From Actinomycetota bacterium (GTDB lineage: Bacteria > Actinomycetota > Actinomycetes > Nanopelagicales > Nanopelagicaceae), in the NCBI GenBank assembly GCA_009700405.1, contig WLMD01000008.1, forward strand, positions 1-25,681: DNA of 25,681 bases, given 5' to 3'. Positions within the stretch are counted from its first letter, which is position 1. Each line of letters opens with the position of its first letter. Below the pieces are notes generated by a model, which made no database searches, had not been told where the DNA came from, and saw only the letters and a program-made list of their open reading frames with translations. Below, piece after piece: positions 15,463 to 23,677 of this stretch. Position numbers and translations under genes: made by a program.

Positions 15463-16995
15463 ATGGCTACTGCGAAGACATCATCAAAGAGTGCACCTAA
15501 AGGTAAGAAACCGGTTGGTCCAAAGCCCGGTGAGTACCCAGGAAAGATTGTAGATATTGACGTCTCCTCTGAGATGTCAGGATCCTTCCTTGAATACGCG
15601 TACTCGGTTATTTATTCACGCGCTCTTCCTGATGCACGAGATGGACTCAAGCCTGTGCACCGCAGAATCTTGCACCAGATGGCCGACATGGGACTTCGCC
15701 CCGAGCGCGGTCATGTAAAGAGCGCACGTGTCGTTGGCGAGGTCATGGGTAAATTGCACCCACACGGAGATGGCGCAATTTATGACGCACTCGTTCGTAT
15801 GGCCCAATCATTTTCCATGCGACTGCCCCTCATTGACGGTCACGGAAACTTTGGCTCCCTTGATGCCGGTCCAGCAGCAATGCGCTACACAGAAGCACGA
15901 CTAGCGCTATCTGCAATGGCTATGGTGGCAGAAACCGATGAAGATACCGTTGATTTTGGATCCAACTACGACGGCCAAATTATGGAACCTCTCGTACTTC
16001 CTGCTGCATATCCCAACCTCTTAGTAAATGGTGGATCGGGCATTGCAGTGGGTATGGCTACAAATATGGCGCCACATAATTTAGGTGAAGTTATTGCTGC
16101 CACTAAATACCTGATTGATAATCCAACAGCGACTCTGAAGCAACTCATGAAATTTGTGCCAGGACCAGATTTTCCAACTGGTGGCGAACTCGTTGGCGTC
16201 GAAGGTGTCCGTGAGGCTTATGCAACCGGTAAGGGAAGTTTCAAAGTTCGCGCAACAGTCGAAATAACGAAAGTTTCCTCCCGTAAAATGGGGCTAGTGA
16301 TTAAGGAATTACCTTTCACTATCGGACCTGAGAAGATTGTTGAACGTATCGCCGACTTGGCAAAGGCTAAGAAAATCCAAGGTATCTCTGACATCATCGA
16401 TCTCACAGACGGCAAGACTGGAACTAACGTCGTTATCGAGTTAAAGAATGGTTTCGAACCAGAAACAGTTCTTGAACAACTCTACAAACTCACTCCAATG
16501 GAAGACGCATTTGCAATCAACGCTGTGGCTCTTGTTAAAGGAAAGCCTCAAACACTCGGACTCAAAGAGCTTCTCCAAGTATTTATCGCACACCGCATCG
16601 AAGTTGTACGTCGTCGTTCCGAATTCCGTAAGGCCAAGGCAACTGCTCGACTTACGTTAGTTGATGGGCTGCTCAAAGCCATTATTGATATCGACAAAGT
16701 CATCAAAATCATCAGAGGAAGCGATGATGCCGCCCAAGCCAAGGAAGCGCTCATCAAAGGATTCAAACTCAACGATGATCAGGCGACCTACATCTTGGAT
16801 ATGCCATTGCGACGCTTAACCAAAATGTCGAAATTGGAACTCGAGTCCGAGCAAAAGGAATTAAAGGCCACTATTTCGGCTCTTATGACCTTGCTCAAGA
16901 GCGAAGAAAACATCAAAGCCCAAGTGAGCGAAGAACTCACCGCGGTTGGCAAGTCATTTGCCACTCCACGTAAAACCAAGATTTCTTCATCTTGA
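15463..16995 (+). CDS. parC: DNA topoisomerase IV (type IIA) subunit A lacking the C-terminal pinwheel domain
   Basis: The breakage-reunion subunit of a type IIA topoisomerase. The winged-helix region holds HPHGDGAIYDALVRMAQSF (99-117), DGHGNFGSLD and the catalytic Tyr142 in AAMRYTEARL. The tower domain and coiled coil run to about residue 490 (QATYILDMPLRRLTKMSKLE). The protein then ends at 510 residues in a short basic tail, whereas family members are commonly about 800 or longer because of a C-terminal beta-pinwheel. No remnant of that domain follows; potA starts 31 bases later in another frame. ParC is preferred over GyrA by the DGHGNFGSLD-type motif, but not proved. A Lys/Pro/Ser-rich N-terminal tail of about 25 residues precedes the core. 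No parE is in the window. Confidence 0.9.
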   Translation: MATAKTSSKSAPKGKKPVGPKPGEYPGKIVDIDVSSEMSGSFLEYAYSVIYSRALPDARDGLKPVHRRILHQMADMGLRPERGHVKSARVVGEVMGKLHPHGDGAIYDALVRMAQSFSMRLPLIDGHGNFGSLDAGPAAMRYTEARLALSAMAMVAETDEDTVDFGSNYDGQIMEPLVLPAAYPNLLVNGGSGIAVGMATNMAPHNLGEVIAATKYLIDNPTATLKQLMKFVPGPDFPTGGELVGVEGVREAYATGKGSFKVRATVEITKVSSRKMGLVIKELPFTIGPEKIVERIADLAKAKKIQGISDIIDLTDGKTGTNVVIELKNGFEPETVLEQLYKLTPMEDAFAINAVALVKGKPQTLGLKELLQVFIAHRIEVVRRRSEFRKAKATARLTLVDGLLKAIIDIDKVIKIIRGSDDAAQAKEALIKGFKLNDDQATYILDMPLRRLTKMSKLELESEQKELKATISALMTLLKSEENIKAQVSEELTAVGKSFATPRKTKISSS

Positions 16996-17020
16996 CCTTC
17001 GAGCCACCCTTGTTAATAAT
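16992..17020 (+). promoter_or_regulatory. potA promoter, overlapping the parC stop codon
   Basis: TTGACC (16992-16997), a 17-base spacer and AATAAT (17015-17020) form the best sigma-70-like promoter in the window. The -10 ends seven bases before the ATG at 17027, so potA is predicted to be leaderless. The -35 contains the TGA stop of parC (16993-16995). Confidence 0.6.
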
Positions 17021-17026
17021 GGTTAA

Positions 17027-18106
17027 ATGAAACCTGGCATGAACGAACCACTTCTGCAGATTCGCAATGTAAGCAAGACCTATGTAACTCCTGAGGGTGG
17101 CTCGGTTCAGGCACTCAAAGACGTATCTTTAGATATCGCTCAAGGTGAATTCATCGTTCTATTAGGACCCTCAGGATGCGGCAAAACAACTCTGCTTCGT
17201 GCGATTGCCGGACTTGAATACCCAGATAGCGGGGAGATCTTGCTCGATGGTCAACGCATTGATGACAAGCCTGCATACGCCCGCCCAGTGAACACTGTAT
17301 TTCAGTCATATGCCTTATTTCCTCACATGAGCGTTGCAGAGAATATTGCTTTTGGACTTGAGATGGAAAAACTAGGAAAAGAAGAGATTGCTCGTCGCGT
17401 TGAAGAAACTTTGGTTCAAATAAAACTTACCGGCTACGGTCGTCGCAAGCCTTCTCAACTCTCGGGTGGGCAACAACAACGCGTCGCCCTAGGTCGCGCG
17501 CTCATCAAGGGTCCCCGAGTTCTGCTACTTGATGAACCACTTTCGGCGCTTGATCTTAAACTTCGTCGTGGCATGCAAGTCGAACTCAAAAGACTTCAGC
17601 AAGAAACGGGCATCACCTTCGTTTTCGTCACTCATGATCAAGAAGAAGCAATGTCTATGGGCGATCGCATTGCTGTTTTCAAAGATGGCGAAGTTATACA
17701 ACTCGATACGCCGCGTGAAATGTATCGAAACCCTGCCAATAGATTCGTAGCCGACTTTATTGGTGAAACCAATCTTTTCCCATGCGACATACATTCCGGA
17801 GTCGTTTCAATGAATGGGCAAACCATTCCACGAGAACTCTTGGCAATCAATGCCATCATCGGTGAAGATGGCTCATCAGTGGTCGCGATTCGACCTGAAG
17901 ACCTTGTCATCTCGCCTGATAAAGGAATACTTGAAGGAACCGTCCGCGATGTAATTTTTACCGGCAGCGCCGTACGAGTTCATGTGCTTATCGGATCTGA
18001 AGAAATCGTTGCAGTCCTACCATCGCATGGCGTGGCAGTGCCAGAGCGGGGCCAACATGTGTACCTCAATGCGATACACGGAACTATCAGAGTCCTCGCC
18101 TCGTAA
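17027..18106 (+). CDS. potA: Spermidine/putrescine ABC transporter ATP-binding protein
   Basis: The ATPase that drives the PotBC permease. The 359-residue protein has Walker A GPSGCGKTT (47-55), the Q-loop in VFQSYALFPH, the ABC signature LSGGQQQRVALGRAL (145-159), Walker B VLLLDE (165-170), an H-loop in VFVTHDQEEAMSMGD, and a C-terminal TOBE domain (about 275-359). The ATG at 17027 is chosen because the promoter's predicted start falls there; an internal ATG at 17039 is the alternative. It is separated from its partners: potB, potC and potD are on the opposite strand, ending head-on at the shared terminator. The CUT1/PotA class also includes iron and sugar importers, but the PotD neighbour settles on polyamine-type uptake. 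Confidence 0.94.
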   Translation: MKPGMNEPLLQIRNVSKTYVTPEGGSVQALKDVSLDIAQGEFIVLLGPSGCGKTTLLRAIAGLEYPDSGEILLDGQRIDDKPAYARPVNTVFQSYALFPHMSVAENIAFGLEMEKLGKEEIARRVEETLVQIKLTGYGRRKPSQLSGGQQQRVALGRALIKGPRVLLLDEPLSALDLKLRRGMQVELKRLQQETGITFVFVTHDQEEAMSMGDRIAVFKDGEVIQLDTPREMYRNPANRFVADFIGETNLFPCDIHSGVVSMNGQTIPRELLAINAIIGEDGSSVVAIRPEDLVISPDKGILEGTVRDVIFTGSAVRVHVLIGSEEIVAVLPSHGVAVPERGQHVYLNAIHGTIRVLAS

Positions 18107-18116
18107 TTGGATTAAG

Positions 18117-18154
18117 AAAAAAGGGCGACCGCGTTGATAGCGGCCGCCCTTTTT
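18117..18154. terminator. Bidirectional intrinsic terminator between potA and potD
   Basis: A run of six A (18117-18122), stem GGGCGACCGC (18123-18132), loop GTTGATA, complementary GCGGCCGCCC (18140-18149) with one A-C mismatch, then five T (18150-18154). The A and T runs make it work in both directions, ending potA and the potBCD unit. Confidence 0.92.
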
Positions 18155-18167
18155 ACTTATGTAGAGA

Positions 18168-19274
18168 TTATTGCGATGAAGTCCAGCTTGTGAAGACTTC
18201 GGTGTAGAGATCGCGTGCTTCGGTTGAGCAGTTTGGAGTTGGTGTTGCCAACTTCGCATTCTCAGGTGACGCGTTGATCGCAGGATCTGCCTTGATCGCA
18301 GGATCTAGCAAATCTCCAGAACCAAGAACAGCATTTGCGTACCCTGTGAAGTTGGTAGCAACTGCGCCTTGCTTTGGATTCAACATCCAGTTGATGAAGA
18401 TCTTGGCGTTATCAAGGTTGGGAGCACCTTTAGCGATAGCCAAGTTATCTGCCCAGAAGTTCAAACCTTCGCTTGGGAAGACATACTTGATCTTTGGATT
18501 GTCAGTACTCATGCGGTGAACTGAACCGTTCCAGGCCATACGCACCATGCTGGATTCTTTAACCATACGCTCGATTCCACCATCAGAATCAATAACTTTT
18601 GGCTTAAAGCCCTCAAGCAACTTCTGTGCAGCGGCGTACTTACTCTTATCAACGGTGCAAAGATCTGCAGCGGCTACACCAGTTGCACGAAGAGCAGCTG
18701 AAACAACCTCAGTCTGATCCTTCAATACATCTACAGATGTCGCTGAATCTGCAGCGAAGAAGTCTTTCCACGATGTAATTTTATTGGCAGCTGCATTGGT
18801 GGTATTTACAGCAATACCGGTGGTTCCATACATGTATGGGGCAGAATACTGACGACCCTTATCCCAATACACGTCCATGAAATTTGGATCAATATTCTTA
18901 CCGTTAGGGAAAGATGCAACGCCTACATTCTCAAGCAAACCTAGAGTCACCATCTGGGCGACCATGTAATCACTTGGAACGATGACGTCATAGCCAGTTG
19001 CTCCTGCTTGTAACTTGGCAAGGAGGGTTTCATTTGAATCAAAAGTATCAAGGTTTACTTTGATGCCAGTTTCTGCAGTAAATGCCTTCAACTGCTCTGG
19101 ATCAATGTAGTTCGTCCAGTTATAGAGGTTAACTTCGCCGCCATTTGCAGTAGGGAATTCTGTGCTTGATGCAGCAGTGTCAGTTTTGGCGCTACTGCTG
19201 CATGCAGAAAGTCCAAGGCTTACCACTGCTGCAAGTGCGATAGCTGCACCCATCTTTGGAGTGAAGAATTTCAT
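18168..19274 (-). CDS. potD: Polyamine ABC transporter substrate-binding lipoprotein (PotD/PotF-like)
   Basis: An extracytoplasmic solute-binding protein of the spermidine/putrescine family, anchored as a lipoprotein. The signal peptide (MKFFTPKMGAAIALAAVVSL) ends in a lipobox LSAC with the lipidated Cys25. The mature protein shows VNLYNWTNYIDPEQLKAF, typical of PotD/PotF, then GYDVIVPSDYMV and the YGTTGIAVN segment. Length (368 residues) is normal. The ATG follows AGGA, which overlaps the potC stop, ten bases after that gene. A short in-frame tandem repeat lies near the C terminus. The exact ligand (putrescine, spermidine or another amine) cannot be read from sequence. Confidence 0.93.
   Translation of the reverse strand: MKFFTPKMGAAIALAAVVSLGLSACSSSAKTDTAASSTEFPTANGGEVNLYNWTNYIDPEQLKAFTAETGIKVNLDTFDSNETLLAKLQAGATGYDVIVPSDYMVAQMVTLGLLENVGVASFPNGKNIDPNFMDVYWDKGRQYSAPYMYGTTGIAVNTTNAAANKITSWKDFFAADSATSVDVLKDQTEVVSAALRATGVAAADLCTVDKSKYAAAQKLLEGFKPKVIDSDGGIERMVKESSMVRMAWNGSVHRMSTDNPKIKYVFPSEGLNFWADNLAIAKGAPNLDNAKIFINWMLNPKQGAVATNFTGYANAVLGSGDLLDPAIKADPAINASPENAKLATPTPNCSTEARDLYTEVFTSWTSSQ
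18274..18306 (-). repeat. Tandem 18-bp direct repeat inside potD
   Basis: The same 15 bases (TTGATCGCAGGATCT on the plus strand) occur at 18274-18288 and 18292-18306, an 18-bp period. They encode the doubled DPAIKADPAIN near the C terminus. This is a small in-frame duplication and does not disturb the gene. Confidence 0.8.
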
Positions 19275-19284
19275 GTACTACGTC

Positions 19285-20103
19285 CTATCTCTGGTTTTTC
19301 TCTCGTGAGAGCGTGTATGACAGGATTAGGGTAAGACCTGAGACCAGTAACAACAAGGTTGAGAGAGCATTAATCGCAGGTGTCACATTCGACCGGATCA
19401 TCCCGAAAATATAGACCGGAAGTGTGGTCGAGCCTGGACCTGCAATAAAGAAGGAGGTAATGAAGTCATCCAACGAGATTGCAAAGGCTAATAGCGCTCC
19501 CGCCATGATTCCAGGAGCCAGCAACGGCAAAGTCACCCATGTGAAGATTTTCCACTCATTCGCACCAAGATCGGCTGCAGCTTCAAATGAACTTCTATCG
19601 AGGGAGACTAAACGTGCACGAATTGGCAACATAGCGAAGGGAACGCAGAAAGCAGTATGAGCCACAATCAAACCAACATGGCCCAATGGAATCCCAACGA
19701 AGAGAAAGAATCCAAGGGTTCCTACAGCCGAAACAATTTCCGGAATAATCAAAGGAGCGCCCAATAGACCCATGGCGAATGTGCTTCCGCGTCGGCCCAT
19801 TCTGAGAAGTCCTAAGGCTGCAGCAATTGCAAGGGCCGTGGAGAGAACCGTGGCAGCTGATGCAACTATCAGCGAATTCTTTAGCGCTCTTACAACATTG
19901 GTATTTGTAAATACATCGGTGTACCAGCGAGTTGAGAAATGTGTCCAAATTTGAGCGGTGCGATTTTCATTAAAGGAATAGAAGACCACGAGAGCAAGTG
20001 GCGCATATAAAACAAACAAGACGAAATACGAAATTGCAGAAAAGAATGGGAAGTTGCGAAGATTCACTAGTCGCGTTGAAGGACCCCGCTTGAGAAGGTT
20101 CAT
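19285..20103 (-). CDS. potC: Polyamine ABC transporter permease PotC
   Basis: A 272-residue inner-membrane permease with about six transmembrane segments. The coupling helix (EAA loop) is EAAADLGANEWKIFTWVTLPLLAPGI in form, with the expected Gly spacing. The N-terminal FSAISYFVLFVLYAPLALVVFYSFN resembles PotC/PotI. Its start overlaps the potB stop by four bases (20100-20103), so it is translationally coupled. It would form the channel with PotB and be driven by PotA encoded on the other strand. Confidence 0.93.
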   Translation of the reverse strand: MNLLKRGPSTRLVNLRNFPFFSAISYFVLFVLYAPLALVVFYSFNENRTAQIWTHFSTRWYTDVFTNTNVVRALKNSLIVASAATVLSTALAIAAALGLLRMGRRGSTFAMGLLGAPLIIPEIVSAVGTLGFFLFVGIPLGHVGLIVAHTAFCVPFAMLPIRARLVSLDRSSFEAAADLGANEWKIFTWVTLPLLAPGIMAGALLAFAISLDDFITSFFIAGPGSTTLPVYIFGMIRSNVTPAINALSTLLLLVSGLTLILSYTLSREKNQR

Positions 20104-21023
20104 ACCTTCGCCTCCTTGCGCTTACGCGCTGCAATAGAAATCATCAATGTAGCTACCAAAGTGATGAGGCAGAGCAGGACGGAAAGCGCTGAACCAAATG
20201 GCCAGTTACGAGCTTGCCCATAGTTATTAGCAACAACATTCGCAATCATGTTTGTTTTACCGCCACCGAGCATATCTGGCTGCAAGAACGAACCCAGACC
20301 AGGAATGAATACCAAAGCAATCCCGGCGATAATTCCTGGAGCAATTTGTGGAAGCACGATGCGAAACAAGACTGTCATCTTTCGTGCGCCAAGGTCGAAA
20401 CCTGCTTCGGCAAAGCGAAAATCAAATCTCTCTGCTGATGCATATATAGGCAGGATCATGAACGGGAGAAATGTATATACCAAGCCAATGATCGTGGATG
20501 TTGGGGTATACAAGATTTGAAAATTATCGGAAAAACCTAATGTCGTGGCAATCTTGCCCAACACGCCTTTCTCATCCAAGAGCTGGCGAATTGCATACGT
20601 TCGAATCAAGATACTCGTCCAAAATGGCAAAGTTACGAGAAATACCAACAAGATCCGTTTTCTAGGGTCTCTCGTGGCTATCCATAAGGCAACAGGAATG
20701 GCTAGTACCAGTGTGCCTACTGTCGTAAGTCCAGAATAGAAAAACGAGTTCCAAATAACTTTCAAGTACCGTGTATCAAAACTTCGAGTGCCATCCAATT
20801 TATCTTGAACAAATATCTTCACGTAGTGGGTGAGATCCAACTTCCAGATAACACCTACACCCATGGATGGTCTGGCAAGGAAGGAGTAAACAAAAATGAT
20901 GATGAGCGGAATTCCAACAGTGAAAGAAAGAAATGCCATCGGGACCGCGGCCAACCATTTACTGGTCTTTCCTGGCGCCTTGGAATCATCGTGCGCAGTT
21001 GGCAACGATAAATCCAAGGTCAT
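20100..21023 (-). CDS. potB: Polyamine ABC transporter permease PotB
   Basis: A 307-residue inner-membrane permease. After a hydrophilic N-terminal tail of about 25 residues come roughly six transmembrane helices. The EAA coupling loop is EAGFDLGARKMTVLFRIVLP. FIPGLGSFLQPDMLGGGKTNMIAN is close to the conserved PotB/PotH pattern. It begins 25 bases after the amidohydrolase stop, on the same strand, so the transporter and the two hydrolases likely share a transcript. Confidence 0.93.
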   Translation of the reverse strand: MTLDLSLPTAHDDSKAPGKTSKWLAAVPMAFLSFTVGIPLIIIFVYSFLARPSMGVGVIWKLDLTHYVKIFVQDKLDGTRSFDTRYLKVIWNSFFYSGLTTVGTLVLAIPVALWIATRDPRKRILLVFLVTLPFWTSILIRTYAIRQLLDEKGVLGKIATTLGFSDNFQILYTPTSTIIGLVYTFLPFMILPIYASAERFDFRFAEAGFDLGARKMTVLFRIVLPQIAPGIIAGIALVFIPGLGSFLQPDMLGGGKTNMIANVVANNYGQARNWPFGSALSVLLCLITLVATLMISIAARKRKEAKV

Positions 21024-21048
21024 CTACGTATCCCCACTCTGTCGTCTC

Positions 21049-22665
21049 TCACGATTCCTGCGTGAATACTCTCTTACCCAAGCACCAAGTGCCAAGTACA
21101 CGCGCCGTCGGAATTAAGGCAGGGGCAATGGATCTGATATCAATATCGAGCCAGACCACATCTGCCTCAAAGCCCACCTGCAATGTGCCACGGCGAGTCT
21201 CATCTCCGGCTTGGTAGGCGGGTCCCGCGGTATATGCCGTGAGGGCCTCATCAATGGAAATTCGCTCATCAGGAATCCAGGGCGTTGGATTTTCTGAAAG
21301 GGCATGCTCTCGCGTTACAGCAATAGTCATACATTCCAAAGGTTTCTGACTTGTGACTGGCCAATCTGAGCCAAAAGAAATCGCCGCACCATCATTGAGT
21401 AAAGACTTAATCGGATATTGCCATTGCGCTCTCTCTTGACCCAGCCGCGGTGTCGTGAGTTCGCTCTGCAATGAGTCATTGCATGCCCATAGCGGTTCAA
21501 AGTTTGCGATGACTCCTAGTTGAGCAAAACGCGGTAAGTCAATGGGATCTACTAACTGGACGTGTGTAATGACAGGACGCGGATGCGATTTCTCCTTGTT
21601 CACTGACTGCGCATATTCAATCGCGTTAAGCGCGGCGTGAATGCCATCATCACCGATTGCATGAATGTGTGGCTGAAAGCCCATTGAATCGATAGTTGCA
21701 ACAGCTTCTTTGAGCTCTTGCCAGTCCCAGCAGGGCATTCCCACCGAATCGGGTGCATCAACATAGGGAAGCTTCAGCGCTGCCGTACCGCCTTCAATGA
21801 CGCCATCAGCAAAGAATTTAATGGAGCGACATGTTAAATGACTCTGGGTTCCAACAAGATCACGTGCCGAGGCAAACCAATCTAATTGATTGCGCCAGTT
21901 GAAAGGATCTGCCCGAAGTGCCAAGTTATACCGAACACCAAGTAAGCCATTTGCCAAAGCATCCATATAAGACTCTGGCATTCCTGGATCAATCCACGCA
22001 TCCTGTACCCACGTAGTTCCAGATGCTGCCAGTGTTTGAGTAGATACTTTAAATCCTTCACGAAATTCCGCGCGAGTGTTTTCGGGAAGCTGATTCATGA
22101 TGAGATCAACAGCTCCCCATTCGCGCATTGTTCCCATGGGAGTTCCATCAGGTCGGCGGACGATCACGCCTAATGGTGGCTCTGGTGAATCTTTCGTTAC
22201 GCCTGCGATTTCTAAAGCTTTCGTGTTACACCAAATGGTGTGATAGTCATTGGCGCGAAGTACTACCGGGCGATCAGGGACAACTGCATCTAGCCATTTA
22301 GCATCAAATTCTCCATTGGCTGCATGCCAAGATTCATACGATGCGCCAACGATCCACTCTTTGTCAGGATTATCTTGCGCGAATTTGCGAACAATCTCCA
22401 ATAATGCATCAAGTGTCGGTGCGCCCTTAATTTGTGGACCGATTGATTCGAGCCCACCATAGAGCGGGTGCGCATGCCCATCGCCGAATGCAGGAAGCAA
22501 CATTCCGCCTGCTAGATCAATCTGCGTTACATCCTGCCCCACATGCTTCTTGGCGTCTTCGCCAAGTGCGATGATTTTCCCTCCATCAATAGCTAAGGCA
22601 TCAACGATGAGGTTACTTGAAACACCAGTCCAGATAGTTCCATTCGTAAAAACCGTAATACTCAT
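21049..22665 (-). CDS. Amidohydrolase, YtcJ/AepA-like (amidohydrolase 3 family)
   Basis: A metal-dependent hydrolase of 538 residues. Metal and catalytic residues: GDGHAHP (His64, His66), a likely carboxylated Lys283 in SIKFFADGV, HIHAIGDDG (His333, His335), His368 in ITHVQLVD and Asp434 in SFGSDWPV. No signal peptide is seen, so it is cytoplasmic. Characterised members are few; one is an N-substituted formamide deformylase, so an N-acyl or N-formyl amine is a reasonable but unproven substrate. Its ATG overlaps the upstream amidase stop by four bases and it precedes potB, which points to work on an imported amine derivative. Confidence 0.9.
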   Translation of the reverse strand: MSITVFTNGTIWTGVSSNLIVDALAIDGGKIIALGEDAKKHVGQDVTQIDLAGGMLLPAFGDGHAHPLYGGLESIGPQIKGAPTLDALLEIVRKFAQDNPDKEWIVGASYESWHAANGEFDAKWLDAVVPDRPVVLRANDYHTIWCNTKALEIAGVTKDSPEPPLGVIVRRPDGTPMGTMREWGAVDLIMNQLPENTRAEFREGFKVSTQTLAASGTTWVQDAWIDPGMPESYMDALANGLLGVRYNLALRADPFNWRNQLDWFASARDLVGTQSHLTCRSIKFFADGVIEGGTAALKLPYVDAPDSVGMPCWDWQELKEAVATIDSMGFQPHIHAIGDDGIHAALNAIEYAQSVNKEKSHPRPVITHVQLVDPIDLPRFAQLGVIANFEPLWACNDSLQSELTTPRLGQERAQWQYPIKSLLNDGAAISFGSDWPVTSQKPLECMTIAVTREHALSENPTPWIPDERISIDEALTAYTAGPAYQAGDETRRGTLQVGFEADVVWLDIDIRSIAPALIPTARVLGTWCLGKRVFTQES

Positions 22666-23645
22666 TGGCTATCTCCACTTTCATCCATTGTGTCATCGTC
22701 TTCACGGGCAAGTGTTGTATACATTTCAGGTCGACGCGTTTTGAAAAACGGGAAGAGTGTGAGCCAATCTCGCCTTTGATCTAATTCACAATCTGCAATC
22801 AAAATTGCTTGTTCAGATCTTCCCGCCTCAACAAGAGTACGACCAAATGGATCAGCAATAAAAGAAGACCCATAAAAAGTATTGGGACCTTCAGTGCCAA
22901 TGCGATTTACGGCGCCCACAAATAACCCATTTGCTATTGCATGGGCGACCATAGTCGCCTTCCACAATGGAGCGGTATCAAAGTTTGGAAAATTTGGCTC
23001 CGAACCAATTGCCGTTGGGTAAATTACGATATCGGCGCCATCGAGTGCGTATGCCCGTGCTAGCTCTGGAAACCATTGATCCCAACACGTTGGGATACCA
23101 ACGTGGGCCTCGCCGATTAAGGCTGTGGGAGTTCCATCATCTCCACATGAAAAGTAAGTGTTTTCGTAGTAGCCGGCAGTTTGTGGCAGGTGGGTCTTGC
23201 GTGTTCGCATTACGAGTTCGCCAGCCGCAGAGAGAGTTATCGCTGAGTTATAACCAAGTTCGCTTTCATCATCTGGTTGTTCGTAGAGCGAAATGACTAC
23301 AGAAGCATGTGTAAGGCGGGCCATTTTTCTTGCGAATGCGTATGACGGCCCATCCATTAACTCCTCTGGTTGGAAGTCAGAACCCTCTGAATTCGGTTCC
23401 CAACATGCGTACGGGTACAAAGTTAACTCCGGCAAAATAATGAGATCGGGTTCATACTCCTTGCACAGTTCAAATGCGCTCTCCAGGGAACGCATTTGCT
23501 CATCCATCGATCCATGCCAAGAGTCTTGAATAAGAGCAACCCTCAGTGACTCCCTCGATGCATCACCAATTTCTGATGGAGCCAGAGACTCAAGCTGATC
23601 TTCGCCAATTGCTGCATAGACTTCAAAGCCAGATGTTAAGGACAT
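22662..23645 (-). CDS. Nitrilase-superfamily amidase, N-carbamoylputrescine amidase-like
   Basis: A C-N hydrolase of 327 residues with the complete triad Glu73 (ILPELTLYPY), Lys150 (TRKTHLPQ) and Cys187 (GIPTCWDQWFPELARAY). The CWDQWFPE sequence around the cysteine is typical of N-carbamoylputrescine amidases (AguB), which yield putrescine, CO2 and ammonia. About 33 extra residues precede the usual start of the domain (RVALIQD). A GAGG lies two bases before the ATG. It overlaps the amidohydrolase gene and is transcribed towards potBCD. No agmatine deiminase is in the window, so carbamoylputrescine would need to be imported or made elsewhere; another N-carbamoyl amine is possible. Confidence 0.87.
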   Translation of the reverse strand: MSLTSGFEVYAAIGEDQLESLAPSEIGDASRESLRVALIQDSWHGSMDEQMRSLESAFELCKEYEPDLIILPELTLYPYACWEPNSEGSDFQPEELMDGPSYAFARKMARLTHASVVISLYEQPDDESELGYNSAITLSAAGELVMRTRKTHLPQTAGYYENTYFSCGDDGTPTALIGEAHVGIPTCWDQWFPELARAYALDGADIVIYPTAIGSEPNFPNFDTAPLWKATMVAHAIANGLFVGAVNRIGTEGPNTFYGSSFIADPFGRTLVEAGRSEQAILIADCELDQRRDWLTLFPFFKTRRPEMYTTLAREDDDTMDESGDSQ

Positions 23646-23677
23646 GGCCTCAGGCTATTACTTTTCGCCCGTTATAT

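Noticed and set aside
18107..18167. Inverted repeat as a transposon end or small RNA
   Set aside because: The A-stem-loop-T layout between two converging stops is a standard bidirectional terminator.
18274..18306. Tandem repeat as a CRISPR or phase-variation tract
   Set aside because: Only two copies with an 18-bp period that keeps the frame; a simple in-frame duplication within potD.
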